Translations under genes and position numbers: made by a program
The notes under the pieces: model-generated
Databases searched by the model: none
Seen by the model: only the letters and a program-made list of their open reading frames with translations
What the model was told of the DNA's origin: nothing
Part shown: positions 35,093 to 43,627 of the stretch, piece by piece
How positions within the stretch are numbered: position 1 is the stretch's first letter
Layout of the letters: each line of letters begins with the position of its first letter
Assembly (NCBI GenBank): GCA_963821325.1
Contig: CAWGDC010000001.1
Span: forward strand, 1 to 64,000
Origin: PALSA-555 sp963821325
GTDB lineage: Bacteria > Actinomycetota > Acidimicrobiia > IMCC26256 > PALSA-555
DNA: 64,000 bases
Reading direction: 5' to 3'

Positions 35093-35596
35093 TCAAGTCG
35101 ACGTGTAGACGATCGGCACGGTGACGTTCTTGCAGTTGTCCTGGTTCGTCGCAGCATCGACCATGCTCAACGAGAGCCCCGACCACGCACCCACCCCCGA
35201 CCCCGCGTTGATCTCGGCGCCCACGCTGGCCGTCCCACTGATCGAGAAGTCGGCCTGGGTGCACGCCGGTTTGGTGCCATCGGCCTGCACGCTGAACGGC
35301 GTGATCGCCGCCGTGACCGCAGTGACATACACCTTCCCCGGATTCGGGTTGGTGAAGTTCCCCGACAACCCCACCGACCCCCCCGGATACAGACCCGTTG
35401 CCGACGCCGTCTGATTCACCGTGATCGACGACGCGGTCCCCGTGGTTCCCGACCCCGAGCCGCTCCCCCCGATCGTCCAATACGCGAACGCCAAGCCGCC
35501 CAGGACGACCAGACCGAAAACCGACACCGCCGCCAGCCAGCGCAACCGGCGCCGGCGGCGTCCACCGACCTGCAGGCGCGTCGAACCCAGTCTCAT
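35093..35596 (-). CDS. Small secreted protein, TasA/camelysin-like
   Basis: A 167-residue exported protein. A strongly basic start (GRRRRRLRWLAA) precedes the signal helix VSVFGLVVLGGLAFAYW and TIGGSGSGSGTTGTA. The rest is beta-rich: ITVNQTASATGLYPGGSVGL, NFTNPNPGKVYVTAVTA and VTVPIVYTST, with two Cys (KPACTQ and QDNCKN) that may pair. The layout recalls the small SipW-processed TasA/camelysin-type proteins of biofilm fibres, though no SipW peptidase gene is in the window. It shares the xWTxGGxGSxSG signal boundary with the Ig-repeat protein 63 bases downstream, and both are likely one operon acting at the cell surface. Confidence 0.7.
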   Translation of the reverse strand: MRLGSTRLQVGGRRRRRLRWLAAVSVFGLVVLGGLAFAYWTIGGSGSGSGTTGTASSITVNQTASATGLYPGGSVGLSGNFTNPNPGKVYVTAVTAAITPFSVQADGTKPACTQADFSISGTASVGAEINAGSGVGAWSGLSLSMVDAATNQDNCKNVTVPIVYTST

Positions 35597-35975
35597 GATC
35601 AGCCTTTCCCGTCCTCGAAGAACCTTCGAGGGCTCATCGGTCGATCCGGAACCCCCCTAAAGGGCCAAACCGAACCCATCACACAAACCGAGCCCAGACG
35701 ACGACCCTTGGACCAATGCCCCCGGTGCGCCCGCGCCGCGCTGGCTCGCATGTCATGCAGACCAAGCAATGAAGATGTCAAATCCAACGACGCGATCGCA
35801 CCGGGCCCTGACGAGCGCTGAGGTTCCCCCGTTCTTCCGGACACCTGCGCTGAGGTGGTAGCACCATCTCGGGAAAGGATTCGTGTGCACGTGTTGGTGG
35901 CGCGCGAGCGTGCACGCTGACGCGACCAGTTGAGTTTTCGGCAGGGCCGTTGGCGACCTAGCCGCATCGTTCGAT
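35597..35975. other. Divergent promoter gap
   Basis: No gene in these 379 bases. The stretch 35755-35795 is relatively AT-rich and may hold the promoter for the secreted-protein operon. A 7-bp inverted repeat GTGCACG/CGTGCAC with a 17-base loop lies at about 35885-35916. Confidence 0.4.
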
Positions 35976-36374
35976 ATGCACCCGACAGCGCAGCCCGGCG
36001 GTCCTCGCTGGCACTGGTTCGACTGGGGGTTGGGACTTCCGCCTCTGGTGAAGCGCGCTGCGCACCGCTTCGCTGGTCGGATGACCCGCTATCTGTTCCC
36101 GGCCTACGGGCATCCCGACGGGCCCTCCGACGCGGCCTGGTACCGCCTCGACGGCGAATGGGTGTACCAGGCGGGCGGGCATCCCGAGGGCGAATCCGAC
36201 GACGCGTGTTTTCGGATCGTGGCCGGACGCGTGTATCCGACCTTGCCGAGCTCAGATCCCGACTTCGAGATCATCGGGTCCTTCGTCTACCCCCTCGACG
36301 GCTCCGGCCCGCCCTGGTTCGGCCTGCAGCCGCCACGGGGCCGATCCACAAGTTGGCATCCCAGCGTCGGCTGA
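35976..36374 (+). CDS. Conserved-looking hypothetical protein with short aromatic repeats
   Basis: A 132-residue protein. From about residue 36 it shows three related short units: YGHPDGPSDAAWYRLDGEWV, GGHPEGESDDACFRIVAGRV and SSDPDFEIIGSFVYPLDGSG, rich in Gly, Pro, Asp and aromatic residues. I do not recognise a domain. No signal or membrane helix is evident. The ATG at 35976 lacks a clear ribosome site; ATG at 36081, just before the first unit, is an alternative. Confidence 0.5.
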   Translation: MHPTAQPGGPRWHWFDWGLGLPPLVKRAAHRFAGRMTRYLFPAYGHPDGPSDAAWYRLDGEWVYQAGGHPEGESDDACFRIVAGRVYPTLPSSDPDFEIIGSFVYPLDGSGPPWFGLQPPRGRSTSWHPSVG

Positions 36375-36521
36375 TGTCCACCCTCGCCAATTCGAACTTC
36401 CCATCGCCCTTGGCCGGTCGAGGTCGACAGCCCGTGCAAAGAAGACGGCGACCGTTTCCGACCGTCGTGACCATTCCGCGACCACGATGTGACCCCGCCA
36501 CGCGGCGTTAGCCTCGTGCGC

Positions 36522-36728
36522 ATGGCCGACTTCCAGTCGTGGCTCGCAACACAGGGCGACCGGGACGACCCGGTAGGTGATCTCGCCCGCGACGTCCGGG
36601 CCGACCCGGACTGGCCCGGCTTCGACGACCTGCCCGTGTTGCACGGCTACCTCAGGAACCGCGGTGCCCTACCAGGGGCGCTTGACGCTCTGGACCGAGC
36701 TTTCGAGGAGTGGGCCGCGTCCGCCTGA
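36522..36728 (+). CDS. YozE/SAM-like small protein
   Basis: A 68-residue protein, FQSWLATQGDRDDPVGDLAR, then DWPGFDDLPVLHGYLRNRGA and ALDRAFEEWAAS. It fits the short YozE_SAM_like helical family (FYxWLxxQxxRxDxxGDLAxD) of unknown function. ATG at 36522 is chosen because the family begins there; TAGCCT seven bases upstream may be a -10, giving a leaderless transcript. Confidence 0.75.
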   Translation: MADFQSWLATQGDRDDPVGDLARDVRADPDWPGFDDLPVLHGYLRNRGALPGALDALDRAFEEWAASA

Positions 36729-36892
36729 GGCCCGCTGAGGCGCACCAACCGGCCAGCACACACCCATCAGACTTTCCAACTGCATCGACGAGGCAACGAT
36801 CGAGGTGCCAGGATTTCGCGGGTGCTGTGCACATTCTTGAGGGAGCGACCACGCAAACCGAGATGACGGACAGTGGCGCCTACGCTCGCGGC

Positions 36893-37006
36893 ATGGAAAT
36901 CGTCTGCGCCGGATGCGACTGCGTGGTCGACCGCGGAAAAGTCGTGACCGCCTGCGGCCGACATGATTGCTGTTGCCACCACCTACCTCGTCGCGACACG
37001 AACTGA
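36893..37006 (+). CDS. Tiny Cys-rich protein
   Basis: A 37-residue protein with seven Cys: EIVCAGCDCVVDRGKVVTAC then GRHDCCCHHLPRRD. The clustered Cys and His suggest metal binding. I have the impression that similar very short Cys-rich frames occur in other actinobacteria but cannot name a family. TACGCT six bases before the ATG is a -10 candidate and no ribosome site is present, so it is probably leaderless. Confidence 0.5.
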   Translation: MEIVCAGCDCVVDRGKVVTACGRHDCCCHHLPRRDTN

Positions 37007-37046
37007 CATATCCCGGTTACTGTCCGGGGGATTCCGCTGGTTGCGT

Positions 37047-37265
37047 TTAACGCTTGGAGTCTCGCTGCGTTTGGAGCCAGTGTTCGATGTCGCTGGTCCG
37101 GTAGCGGACGTGGCGGCCGATTCGAAAGCCCGTGGGTCCGCGGCGGTGATGTCGCCACTGGTAGATCGTGGCGATGGGCACGCCGAGGTAGTGAGCGAGC
37201 TCGGGGATGTTGAGCAGTCGGTCGCCCAACTCGTGCTCCGGTCGAGGCGTGGGGTTAGCGGTCAT
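37047..37265 (-). CDS. Excisionase-like helix-turn-helix protein B
   Basis: A 72-residue MerR-type helix-turn-helix protein: LLNIPELAHYLGVPIATIYQ, WRHHRRGPTGFRIGRHVRYR and TSDIEHWLQTQRD. It is related to the excisionase-like protein at 24161. ATG at 37265 overlaps the stop of the partition-partner gene (GATGACCGCTAA), showing coupling and placing it last in a three-gene operon with ParA. It probably serves integrase B or controls the element's operons. Confidence 0.85.
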   Translation of the reverse strand: MTANPTPRPEHELGDRLLNIPELAHYLGVPIATIYQWRHHRRGPTGFRIGRHVRYRTSDIEHWLQTQRDSKR

Positions 37266-37791
37266 CGCGCCAGGCATTGAGCTGATGTTCGATGAGTCGG
37301 GCGACGGTGTAGCTGCGGGTGGCACCGAGATGGTCGGCGAGGGTGTCGAGCGCGCCCCGTTCGGCGTTGGAGAGCGCGACGGTCAGTGGGCTGCGTCCTT
37401 GGCCGCGTCGCACAAGTTGTCGCGGCCTGGGCTCGTGGTGTTCGTCGAGGAGCTGGTCGCGGTGGTTCTGGTAGGCGACCATGACCAGGTCAGCGAGCGC
37501 GTAGCCCTGCTGAGTGAGCTGGCGGACTCGCTCGGCGAGGTGGAGGGGAAGCGTCAAGCCGACTTTGTGGCGGGCGTCGTGGCGTGTGGGCGCGGCGGGT
37601 ACCGGGCCCAGTGGACTCGGCGTGGTCGTCTCGGTGGACGGCGGGGCGCTGGGTGCTGGTGGGTCTGGTCGTCGCCGGGTGCCGTCGGTCGGGCGAGCCG
37701 TCGAGCGACGCTCAGGCTGGTTCGCGTCGCCCGAGACTGGCTCAGTGCCGAGGCGAAAGCCGGCAAGTTGGGACTGGCTGAGCCGGGCCAC
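37255..37791 (-). CDS. ParA partner protein, ribbon-helix-helix-like
   Basis: A 178-residue protein with a Pro/Thr-rich, disordered first 70 residues, then KVGLTLPLHLAERVRQLTQQ with GYALADLVMVAYQNHRDQLL, and a second similar unit VALSNAERGALDTLADHLGA with RSYTVARLIEHQLNAWRDD. Both units look like ribbon-helix-helix or short helix-turn-helix DNA-binding modules. It starts two bases after the ParA stop and overlaps the excisionase start. The position is that of a ParB/centromere-binding partner of ParA (inference). Confidence 0.65.
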   Translation of the reverse strand: MARLSQSQLAGFRLGTEPVSGDANQPERRSTARPTDGTRRRPDPPAPSAPPSTETTTPSPLGPVPAAPTRHDARHKVGLTLPLHLAERVRQLTQQGYALADLVMVAYQNHRDQLLDEHHEPRPRQLVRRGQGRSPLTVALSNAERGALDTLADHLGATRSYTVARLIEHQLNAWRDDR

Positions 37792-37793
37792 GC

Positions 37794-38660
37794 TCAGCCT
37801 GTGAGGCTCGCGTCCGCGCGCGCGTTGATGCGGGCGAGGATCTCGGTAGCGAGCGCCTGGTAGTCGCCGGCCAGACTGGTCGCGCCGGCCGCGAATCCGC
37901 CTCGGTGGTGATCACCGCGGGTCGTGGTGGCGGCGTGGGCGTATTCGATGGCGACCAGACCGTGGCGGGACTGGTCGATGGCGGCGCGTTCGGAGCCGCG
38001 GATGATCGCGTCGAAGACGACGGGTTGGTGTCCGAAGGCGTCGAGGAGCTCGGCGCGGGCTTGGTCGCGGATGCGGGTGGCCGAGATCGGGATGGCGAAG
38101 AGCACGACGCCGGCGAGCAGACCGGTGGGGAGGCCCTGGTCGTGGAGCGCGTGCAGTCGTTGGGAGACGCGGTGGAGTCCGAGGAGGCTCTTGTCGTCGG
38201 GTTTGGTGGGCACGATGATCCAATCCGCGCCGACCAAAGCGGCGTCTTCGAGGAGCCCGCCGGCCGGCGCGGTGTCGATCACCACCAGCTCGTAGCTCCG
38301 AGCGACCTGGTGGAGGGTGTCGATGACCTGGCGGATCGCGTCGGTGGGGTTGCGATGGGCTTGGGCGCCGAGCGCGGCGGAGAGGGCGTCGGTGCGCGCT
38401 CCGCCCGCCACCACATCCAAGCCGGGGCGGACGTGGCGGATGGGCTCGACGGGCGTGCCGCCTTGGGCGGCGAGGCTGAACGCCAAGCCCGCGTCGGTGT
38501 CTTCGACCCCCAAGTCGATCGCCAGGTTGCCTTGCGGGTCCAGGTCGATGGCCAGGACCCGGTGGCCTTGATGGGCCCAGATGACGGCCAGATTGCTAGT
38601 GGTGGCGGTCTTGCCGCAGCCGCCTTTCCCGTTGACCACCGCGAGGACATTGGTGCGCAT
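37794..38660 (-). CDS. parA: ParA-family partition ATPase
   Basis: A 288-residue ParA/MinD-type ATPase. GKGGCGKT at residues 11-18 is the deviant Walker A, HRVLAIDLDPQGNLAIDLG the switch I/Walker A' region, and YELVVIDTAPAGGLLEDAAL the Walker B. VPTKPDDKSLLGLHRV and AIPISATRIRDQARAELLDA follow as in the family. These enzymes move plasmids or elements over the nucleoid with a DNA-binding partner, here probably the next gene. ATG at 38660 has AAAGGAG six bases upstream. The last 45 residues (HATTTRGDHH onward) are an unusual Gly/His-rich insert before a final helix. It heads a three-gene operon. Confidence 0.92.
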   Translation of the reverse strand: MRTNVLAVVNGKGGCGKTATTSNLAVIWAHQGHRVLAIDLDPQGNLAIDLGVEDTDAGLAFSLAAQGGTPVEPIRHVRPGLDVVAGGARTDALSAALGAQAHRNPTDAIRQVIDTLHQVARSYELVVIDTAPAGGLLEDAALVGADWIIVPTKPDDKSLLGLHRVSQRLHALHDQGLPTGLLAGVVLFAIPISATRIRDQARAELLDAFGHQPVVFDAIIRGSERAAIDQSRHGLVAIEYAHAATTTRGDHHRGGFAAGATSLAGDYQALATEILARINARADASLTG

Positions 38661-39027
38661 GAATCGCTCCTTTCCGTGCCTTCAAAGCACGCGAACGGCC
38701 CGCGACTCCACGCCGAGAGGATGAAAACTCCCGGGGAGGCACTTGGGTCGTCCTGTCTTCGAGCAGCCGTCAAGCCACCGAGCGGTGGCGTGGGTGTCGT
38801 GTGGCGGACGGTCGACGAGTCCACGGCGAGGTGCGGTCGGGCTCGCAGCTCACACGCCGCCGTCTACGAGCCGCTCCGGCAGACTGCGCGCGTCAGGGCC
38901 GTCCGCGCGTGCGCCAGGTCCTTGGGGGCACCGCACGATGAGCGCCCGCGCCACACTCGACGGCGGGTATGTCGAAGCGCGGGCGTTCGTCTGGTCGCCC
39001 TCTGACGGTCATGTGTCGTCGCGGGTG
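38661..39027. other. parA upstream region
   Basis: No gene is evident in these 367 bases. CGTGC/GCACG (38675-38679 and 38687-38691) can form a small hairpin in the parA leader. The TTCAAAGCAC-N14-ACTCCACG motif described separately starts at 38681. Confidence 0.45.
38681..38712. promoter_or_regulatory. Shared motif TTCAAAGCAC-N14-ACTCCACG, copy 1
   Basis: TTCAAAGCAC (38681-38690), a 14-base spacer and ACTCCACG (38705-38712) recur with the same spacing at 42125-42156. Here the motif ends 21 bases before the parA ATG. It may be a promoter or operator used twice by the element, or a partition site. Confidence 0.5.
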
Positions 39028-41914
39028 TCAGCGCCCAATGCCAAGCCCGGGCGGCTCGCGAACCAGCGCGGGCGCTTCGCGGGCGCGCACGGGCGCGGGC
39101 TTTGGCTCGCGCGTGACGGCCCGGGTGGGCTCTGGCGTCTCGAGGCTGGCGGCCAGATGGTCTCGGTAGTCCTCGAGGGCCTGGCGCGCCTCGCTCGGCG
39201 GTGTGCGCTCGAGGGTGCGCACGACTTCGGCCATCCGGGCGATGACGACCCCAGGCCTTTCGGGATGCTCCATGGTGCGACGCAGGACGCGGTGGGCCGC
39301 CCAGTCGGGTCGCTCCCGGGTCGCGACCCGGGCCAGCACCTCCGCAGGGCTGGGCGCGCCGGGTTGGCCGTGGGCATGGGCGGCGTGGTCGGGTTCACAG
39401 ATCACGTGGGCGTGGTTGGCGTCGCGGCCTCGGCTGAGCCCGGTGTAGAGCTCGTTCGCGTACATGGTCTCGGTGACCTGCACGTGGGTCTCGTCGACGG
39501 TGAGGCCCTGAGCCGACGCGATGGTGCTCGCATAGCCGAGGCGCACGTGCTGGGCGACGTAGTCGCCGGGCAGGGTGATGCGGCCCGGATAGTGCGCGTG
39601 CTCGACGGTGAGCGAGCCCGCGCGTTCGTTGACGCCGATGACGTGCCAGCGGTCGTGGTTGCGCACCCAGTCCTGAGGGCTGTGGCCGTAGCGCAGGCCG
39701 CGGTGGTTGCGGCGGGTCTCGATCAGGTCGCCGATGCCGAGTGTCTGGACGCCGGCTTCGGTGCGGACCTGGAGGCCAAGCGGGCTGACCTGGCCGGCGG
39801 CGACCCGGGTGGCGCGGGCCCGGTTGGCCAGCGCGGCGGCGCTGCGCTGATCGGCGGTGAGCATGATCGCGTCGCGGCCGCGCTGGTGGGCGTCCCACCA
39901 GCCGCTCAAGCAGCCATGTCGGGCCGTGGCCTGGCTGCCACCGTGGAGGCGACCGTGGGCCCGGAACGCCTCCAGCCAGGCGCGATCACGGTGACGCAGC
40001 TGGGCCAGCGCGGTCGCTTCCCAGGCCTGGGTGAAGCGCTGCGCCTGGTGCAGCTCGGCGGCACCCAGGGTCTCGGCGAGGGCGGCGAGCATCCCGCCCG
40101 GGGCGCGCACCGCGCCGAGCTGGCGGTCATCACCGACCAGCACCAGCTTCGCCCCGCGCCGCCCCGCCAGCGCGACGAGCTGATCGAGCTGGCGGGTGTT
40201 GACCATGCCCGCCTCATCGACGATGACGACGGAGACGGGGCTGACCCGCCAGCCAGGCGGCACGGCCTTGTCGGCGTGCCAGTCCAAGAACTTGGCCAGC
40301 GTCTCGGCCGCCACCCCGGTCTCGCTGCGCAGCACCCCGGCCGCGACCGCGGTGTGCGCGAGCCCGATCACCGAACACCCGGCGGCCTCCCAGGCCCGCG
40401 CCGCGACACGCAGCATCGTCGTCTTGCCCGAGCCGGCAGGGCCGACGAGCACCTCGAGACGTCGTCCCCGCCCAGTCAGCTGGCGCAGCGCCGTGTGCTG
40501 CTCGACCCCCAGACGTCGCGGCTCACCCGCCAACGCGTGCTCGAGCACCCGTCGGTCGACCACCCCGACGCGGGCGGCCGCGCCCAGGGCCGCGGCGTGC
40601 AGGATCCGCGCCTCGATGGCCAAGAGCTCGGTCGTGGTGTAGCGCACGGCCTGCGGTGGGTCCCAAGCGCTCCACCCGTCCCGGCGCAGCAACGCGGCGG
40701 GTGCTGCGAGACGCTCCGGGGCCTGCAGGCACACCACCTGGCGGCGCGCCAAGAGCGTGTCGGTCAGCGCCTCGACCCGGGATCGCACCTCCGCCGCCTC
40801 GCCGCCTCCGCTGACATCGAGATGTCGCGCCAGCGCTTGGGCGACGTCGCGGCGCGCGAACGTCGCCGCGCTCCCCCGTCACCTCCGCCAGCACCACGGC
40901 TGCCAGGTGAGCTGGCCGCTGCTCCGTCGAGTGGGGCTGGACGCGGGCAGCTGCGTCGGAGACTCGGCGGAGCAGCCCGGCCGGCTCGCGCCCGCAGTCT
41001 CGCAGTTCGGCGGCCCAGCGGCCATATAAGGTCCGATCATCCACGGGCGTGGGCTCCTTCGCGGGCCGCGTGTCCAACACGGCCAGGCGATAGACGCGGC
41101 CCCGCTCGTCGGCCTCCAGCGGACGGGCCAGCGCCGCTTCGAGCTCGGCCACCTTGGCCTCGGCGGCCGCCTCGACCTGCGCGCTGCGCTTGCTGAACAT
41201 CGCCAAGACCTCCGGTGACATGCCGGCCAGCTCGGCCTGCCCGTGCTGGCTCACCGGCCCCCACGCGACCCCCAGGCGCCGGGTCAGCTCGGCGCGCAGC
41301 GCCGCCTGATAGAGCATCCCGGCCGTCTTGGCCTCCAGGTACAGCGCCCGACCATCCAGGGCCCGCCACGAGCCGTCCTTCGGGTCGCGGACCTTGTTCA
41401 AGATCAAACAATGCGAATGAAGCTGGGGATCCCCCGCCCGGCTGCTGCGATGCTCGAAGCGCGCGATCACCAGCCCCTCGGTGTCACACACCATCACCCC
41501 GTCATGGCCCCGGCGCGTCAGCGCGGCGTGGTCCTCCAGGTAGGCGAGACCGGCCTGCTCCACAGCCGCGACGTGCGCCGCGCGCACCGCGGCCCGCACC
41601 GCCGGACCGCCCAGGCCGAAGAGCACCGACACCGACTTGGGCGCCGAGAACGTCGCGTCGAAGCCCGTCACACCATCCGGCACCCGCCACGGCTGGCCCA
41701 AGGCATCGCCGACGACAGGATGGCGGGCCTCGCCGAACGCCAACCCCAGCGCCCCGCCGCTCACCTCGCCGGCGATCCCCGCCGCGGCCGCACCCCGACC
41801 CGACCAACGCCCCGGCGCCTCACCCGCGCCGGCGTAGTAGTCCTCCAGACCGCCCGCGACCTCACGCGCGTAGTACTCCCACGCGCGGGCGCGCATCCGC
41901 CCGATGCTCAACAC
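39028..41914 (-). pseudogene. MobF (TrwC/TraA-like) relaxase-helicase, one frameshift
   Basis: The N-terminal half begins LSIGRMRARAWEYYAREVAG with GLEDYYAGAGEAPGRWSGRG, the MobF relaxase start with its catalytic Tyr pair, and has FDATFSAPKSVSVLFGLGGP and DPQLHSHCLILNKV, the His triad. Near 40870 the frame shifts inside VLAEVTGER; the next frame goes on AATFARRDVAQALARHLDV and the TraA helicase: VLVGPAGSGKTTMLRVAARA (Walker A), VSVVIVDEAGMVNTRQLD (Walker B) and GYASTIASAQGLTVDETHVQ. Restoring two bases near GAGCGCGGCG joins the halves into one protein of about 960 residues. It would nick and unwind the element at oriT for transfer. GTG 41914 matches the family start; ATG 41959 is possible. 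Confidence 0.85.
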
Positions 41915-41959
41915 CGCCCGCAACCACCGCGACTGGTAGGCGGCCGGTACCTCCCGCAT

Positions 41960-42379
41960 CGCAGATGCAACTGTCTGACGCTTCGAATACCTGACTTGGG
42001 TTCGGCTCGCTGGAAGATGGCGTCGCTCCTTGGTAACGGAGCTGGTAGTCGGCTCGGGAGTTGCAGTTCCGTGTGCTGTCGCGTCGGTGGCGGACCTGGC
42101 GCGCGCGCATCGGTTCCCAGCGCGTTCAAAGCACACCAGAGTGACCGCACTCCACGAAGGAACGTGCCGCGCGCGTCGACGAAAGGCGATGGCAGCGCAT
42201 GCCAAGCAACGAGCGACAACGAGAAGCCGCGGCAATCGAGCACGAGACGCTTCACAAGCGCTCACAGTCGTGTCATCAATGCCTACGGCTCCCAGGGTGC
42301 CGGACTGCTCGCGAACCACTCCCGGGGGCCGTACAGCGGTCTCTGAGCAGCCAATGGCATCGAGCGCGAGGTGACGGCC
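41960..42379. other. Gap between relaxase and integrase B, possible oriT region
   Basis: About 420 bases without a convincing gene. It contains a small hairpin, GCTCC (42025-42029) with GGAGC (42038-42042), and the second copy of the TTCAAAGCAC-N14-ACTCCACG motif at 42125. A short leftward frame from an ATG at 42110 follows that motif but looks noncoding. A MobF oriT often lies beside its relaxase gene, so this is where I would expect one; nothing proves it. Confidence 0.4.
42125..42156. promoter_or_regulatory. Shared motif TTCAAAGCAC-N14-ACTCCACG, copy 2
   Basis: Identical 10-mer (42125-42134) and 8-mer (42149-42156) with the same 14-base spacing as the copy before parA at 38681. The spacer differs, as expected for two contacted half-sites. 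In the leftward direction it precedes the relaxase gene by about 165-210 bases. Confidence 0.5.
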
Positions 42380-43585
42380 ATGCCACACATCGAGAAGCGG
42401 CGTCGCAGTGGTCAGACCGTCTGGCGTGCCCGCTACCGCGCGCCTGACGGTCGCGAACGCTCGCGCAGCTTCACTCGCAAGGTCGACGCCGAGGCCTTCC
42501 TCGTCACCGTCGAGACGACCAAGCTGCGAGGCGAATGGCGAGACCCTGTCCTGGGGCGCACACGCTTCGGTGACTTCGCCGACCACGTTGAAGCGACACG
42601 CCTCAATCGGCGCTCAACGACCCGGGCCCGCGATGCGGCGCTGATGCGCAAGCGGGTACTGCCCGCCTTCGAGTCGCGTCCCCTTGCCAGCATCACCTCG
42701 ACCGATGTCAAGGCCTGGGTCGCCTCACTGGAGGCCGCTGGCCTCGCGCCGACAACGATCCGGATCTGCTGTCAGCTCCTCGCTCGTGTCCTGGCCGAGG
42801 CCGTCGACGCGGGCTTGATCGCCACCTCCCCGTGTCGGCGTATTGCCCTTCCAGGAAACGTGCGTCGAGAGCCCGGGCTGCTCACGCCCGATCACGTCGC
42901 ACGGCTGGCCTCAGTAATCGAGGCCCGCTATCGAGCCCTCGTCATGACCGCCGCCTACACGGGCCTGCGGTGGGGCGAGCTCGCCGGCCTCCGAGTCGGC
43001 CGCATCGACTTCCTGCGACGCCGGATCGACGTCGCCGAGATCCTCGTTGAGGTCGACGGCGATCTCAGCTTCGGCCCGCCCAAGACCGCCACCTCACGGG
43101 CCCGAGTCAGCTTCCCGCCGTTTCTCGGCGACCAGCTCGGCTTCCACATCGGGACGTACGCAGACCCAGAGCCCGAACGGGCGTTGGTGTTCACCAGCGA
43201 CGAGGGCAGCCCCCTTCGCCGATCCAACTTCCGCCGCCGGGTCTGGCTCCCGGCCCTCGACGCGGGGGGCCTTCCATCGCGGACGCGCTTTCACGATCTC
43301 CGGCACGCCTGCGCGTCGTGGCTCATTCACGCCGGCGCAAACCCACTCGAGGTCGCGGCCAAGCTCCGCCACGCCCGAGTCACGACCACACTTGCTACCT
43401 ACGGACACCTGTTCCCCGGCACCGACGATCGCCTCGACGCGCTGCTCGCGGATGCGTTCGCCAGCACTGACACGAGCGTCAGCGCAGATCCTCCCGCGGC
43501 CCCACCGCGGCCCAACCGCGGCCCAACGGGGTCAGTGACGCGAATCAGCGGCGCTCAAGGCGCCGCTGACCTGCACGTTCGCTAG
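42380..43585 (+). CDS. int: Tyrosine recombinase (phage-type integrase) B
   Basis: A 401-residue integrase. The arm-binding domain (ARYRAPDGRERSRSFTRKVD) and core-binding domain (about 65-160) precede the catalytic domain with Arg in TGLRWGELAGLRV, HxxR in RFHDLRHACASWLIHAG, the second His in LRHARVTTTL and Tyr in ATYGHLFPG. The last 45 residues are a Pro/Ala-rich tail. The TAG stop ends exactly one base before the 3' end of the tRNA-Val gene on the other strand, so the attachment repeat directly abuts the gene. This is the usual layout for an element integrated into a tRNA. GTG at 42371 is an alternative start. Confidence 0.93.
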   Translation: MPHIEKRRRSGQTVWRARYRAPDGRERSRSFTRKVDAEAFLVTVETTKLRGEWRDPVLGRTRFGDFADHVEATRLNRRSTTRARDAALMRKRVLPAFESRPLASITSTDVKAWVASLEAAGLAPTTIRICCQLLARVLAEAVDAGLIATSPCRRIALPGNVRREPGLLTPDHVARLASVIEARYRALVMTAAYTGLRWGELAGLRVGRIDFLRRRIDVAEILVEVDGDLSFGPPKTATSRARVSFPPFLGDQLGFHIGTYADPEPERALVFTSDEGSPLRRSNFRRRVWLPALDAGGLPSRTRFHDLRHACASWLIHAGANPLEVAAKLRHARVTTTLATYGHLFPGTDDRLDALLADAFASTDTSVSADPPAAPPRPNRGPTGSVTRISGAQGAADLHVR

Positions 43586-43627
43586 TGGGCGGTAGAGGAT
43601 TTGAACCTCTGACCCCTTCCGTGTCGA
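43585..43627 (-). other. Right attachment site within tRNA-Val
   Basis: The 43-bp partner of the repeat at 25639-25681, covering the tRNA acceptor 3' strand, T arm, variable loop and most of the anticodon loop. Crossover for such integrases is usually in the anticodon or T-loop part. Confidence 0.8.

Larger units (their letters stand above)
25639..43627. mobile_element. Putative integrative and mobilisable element in tRNA-Val
   Basis: The 18-kb segment between the two 43-bp direct repeats ends at an intact tRNA-Val gene with integrase B abutting its 3' end. Inside are an excisionase, a partition pair with ParA, and a MobF relaxase-helicase, the set expected for an actinobacterial integrative element or integrated plasmid. 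The left two thirds carry cargo: a toxin-antitoxin-like pair, GGDEF-EAL protein, DGTWR protein, SRPBCC protein, FtsZ paralogue and secreted proteins. A second integrase outside the left end means that tandem or successive insertions at the same tRNA are also possible, so the exact unit is uncertain. Confidence 0.6.

Noticed and set aside
33572..35821. 749-residue open frame on the plus strand
   Set aside because: It is the antisense shadow of the Ig-repeat and TasA-like genes in GC-rich DNA; it is Arg/Gly/His-rich and has no domain.
38743..41196. 817-residue open frame on the plus strand
   Set aside because: Lies antisense to the MobF helicase half, which has clear Walker motifs; the plus-strand product has no recognisable domain.
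41862..42110. Short leftward frame starting after the second TTCAAAGCAC motif
   Set aside because: It has an ATG 15 bases after the motif, but the product is low complexity and overlaps the relaxase start out of frame; more likely noncoding.
34300..42586. Reading the relaxase gene from its longest frame start at 42586
   Set aside because: The added 220 residues look noncoding; the MobF family begins with the LSIG motif just after 41914.
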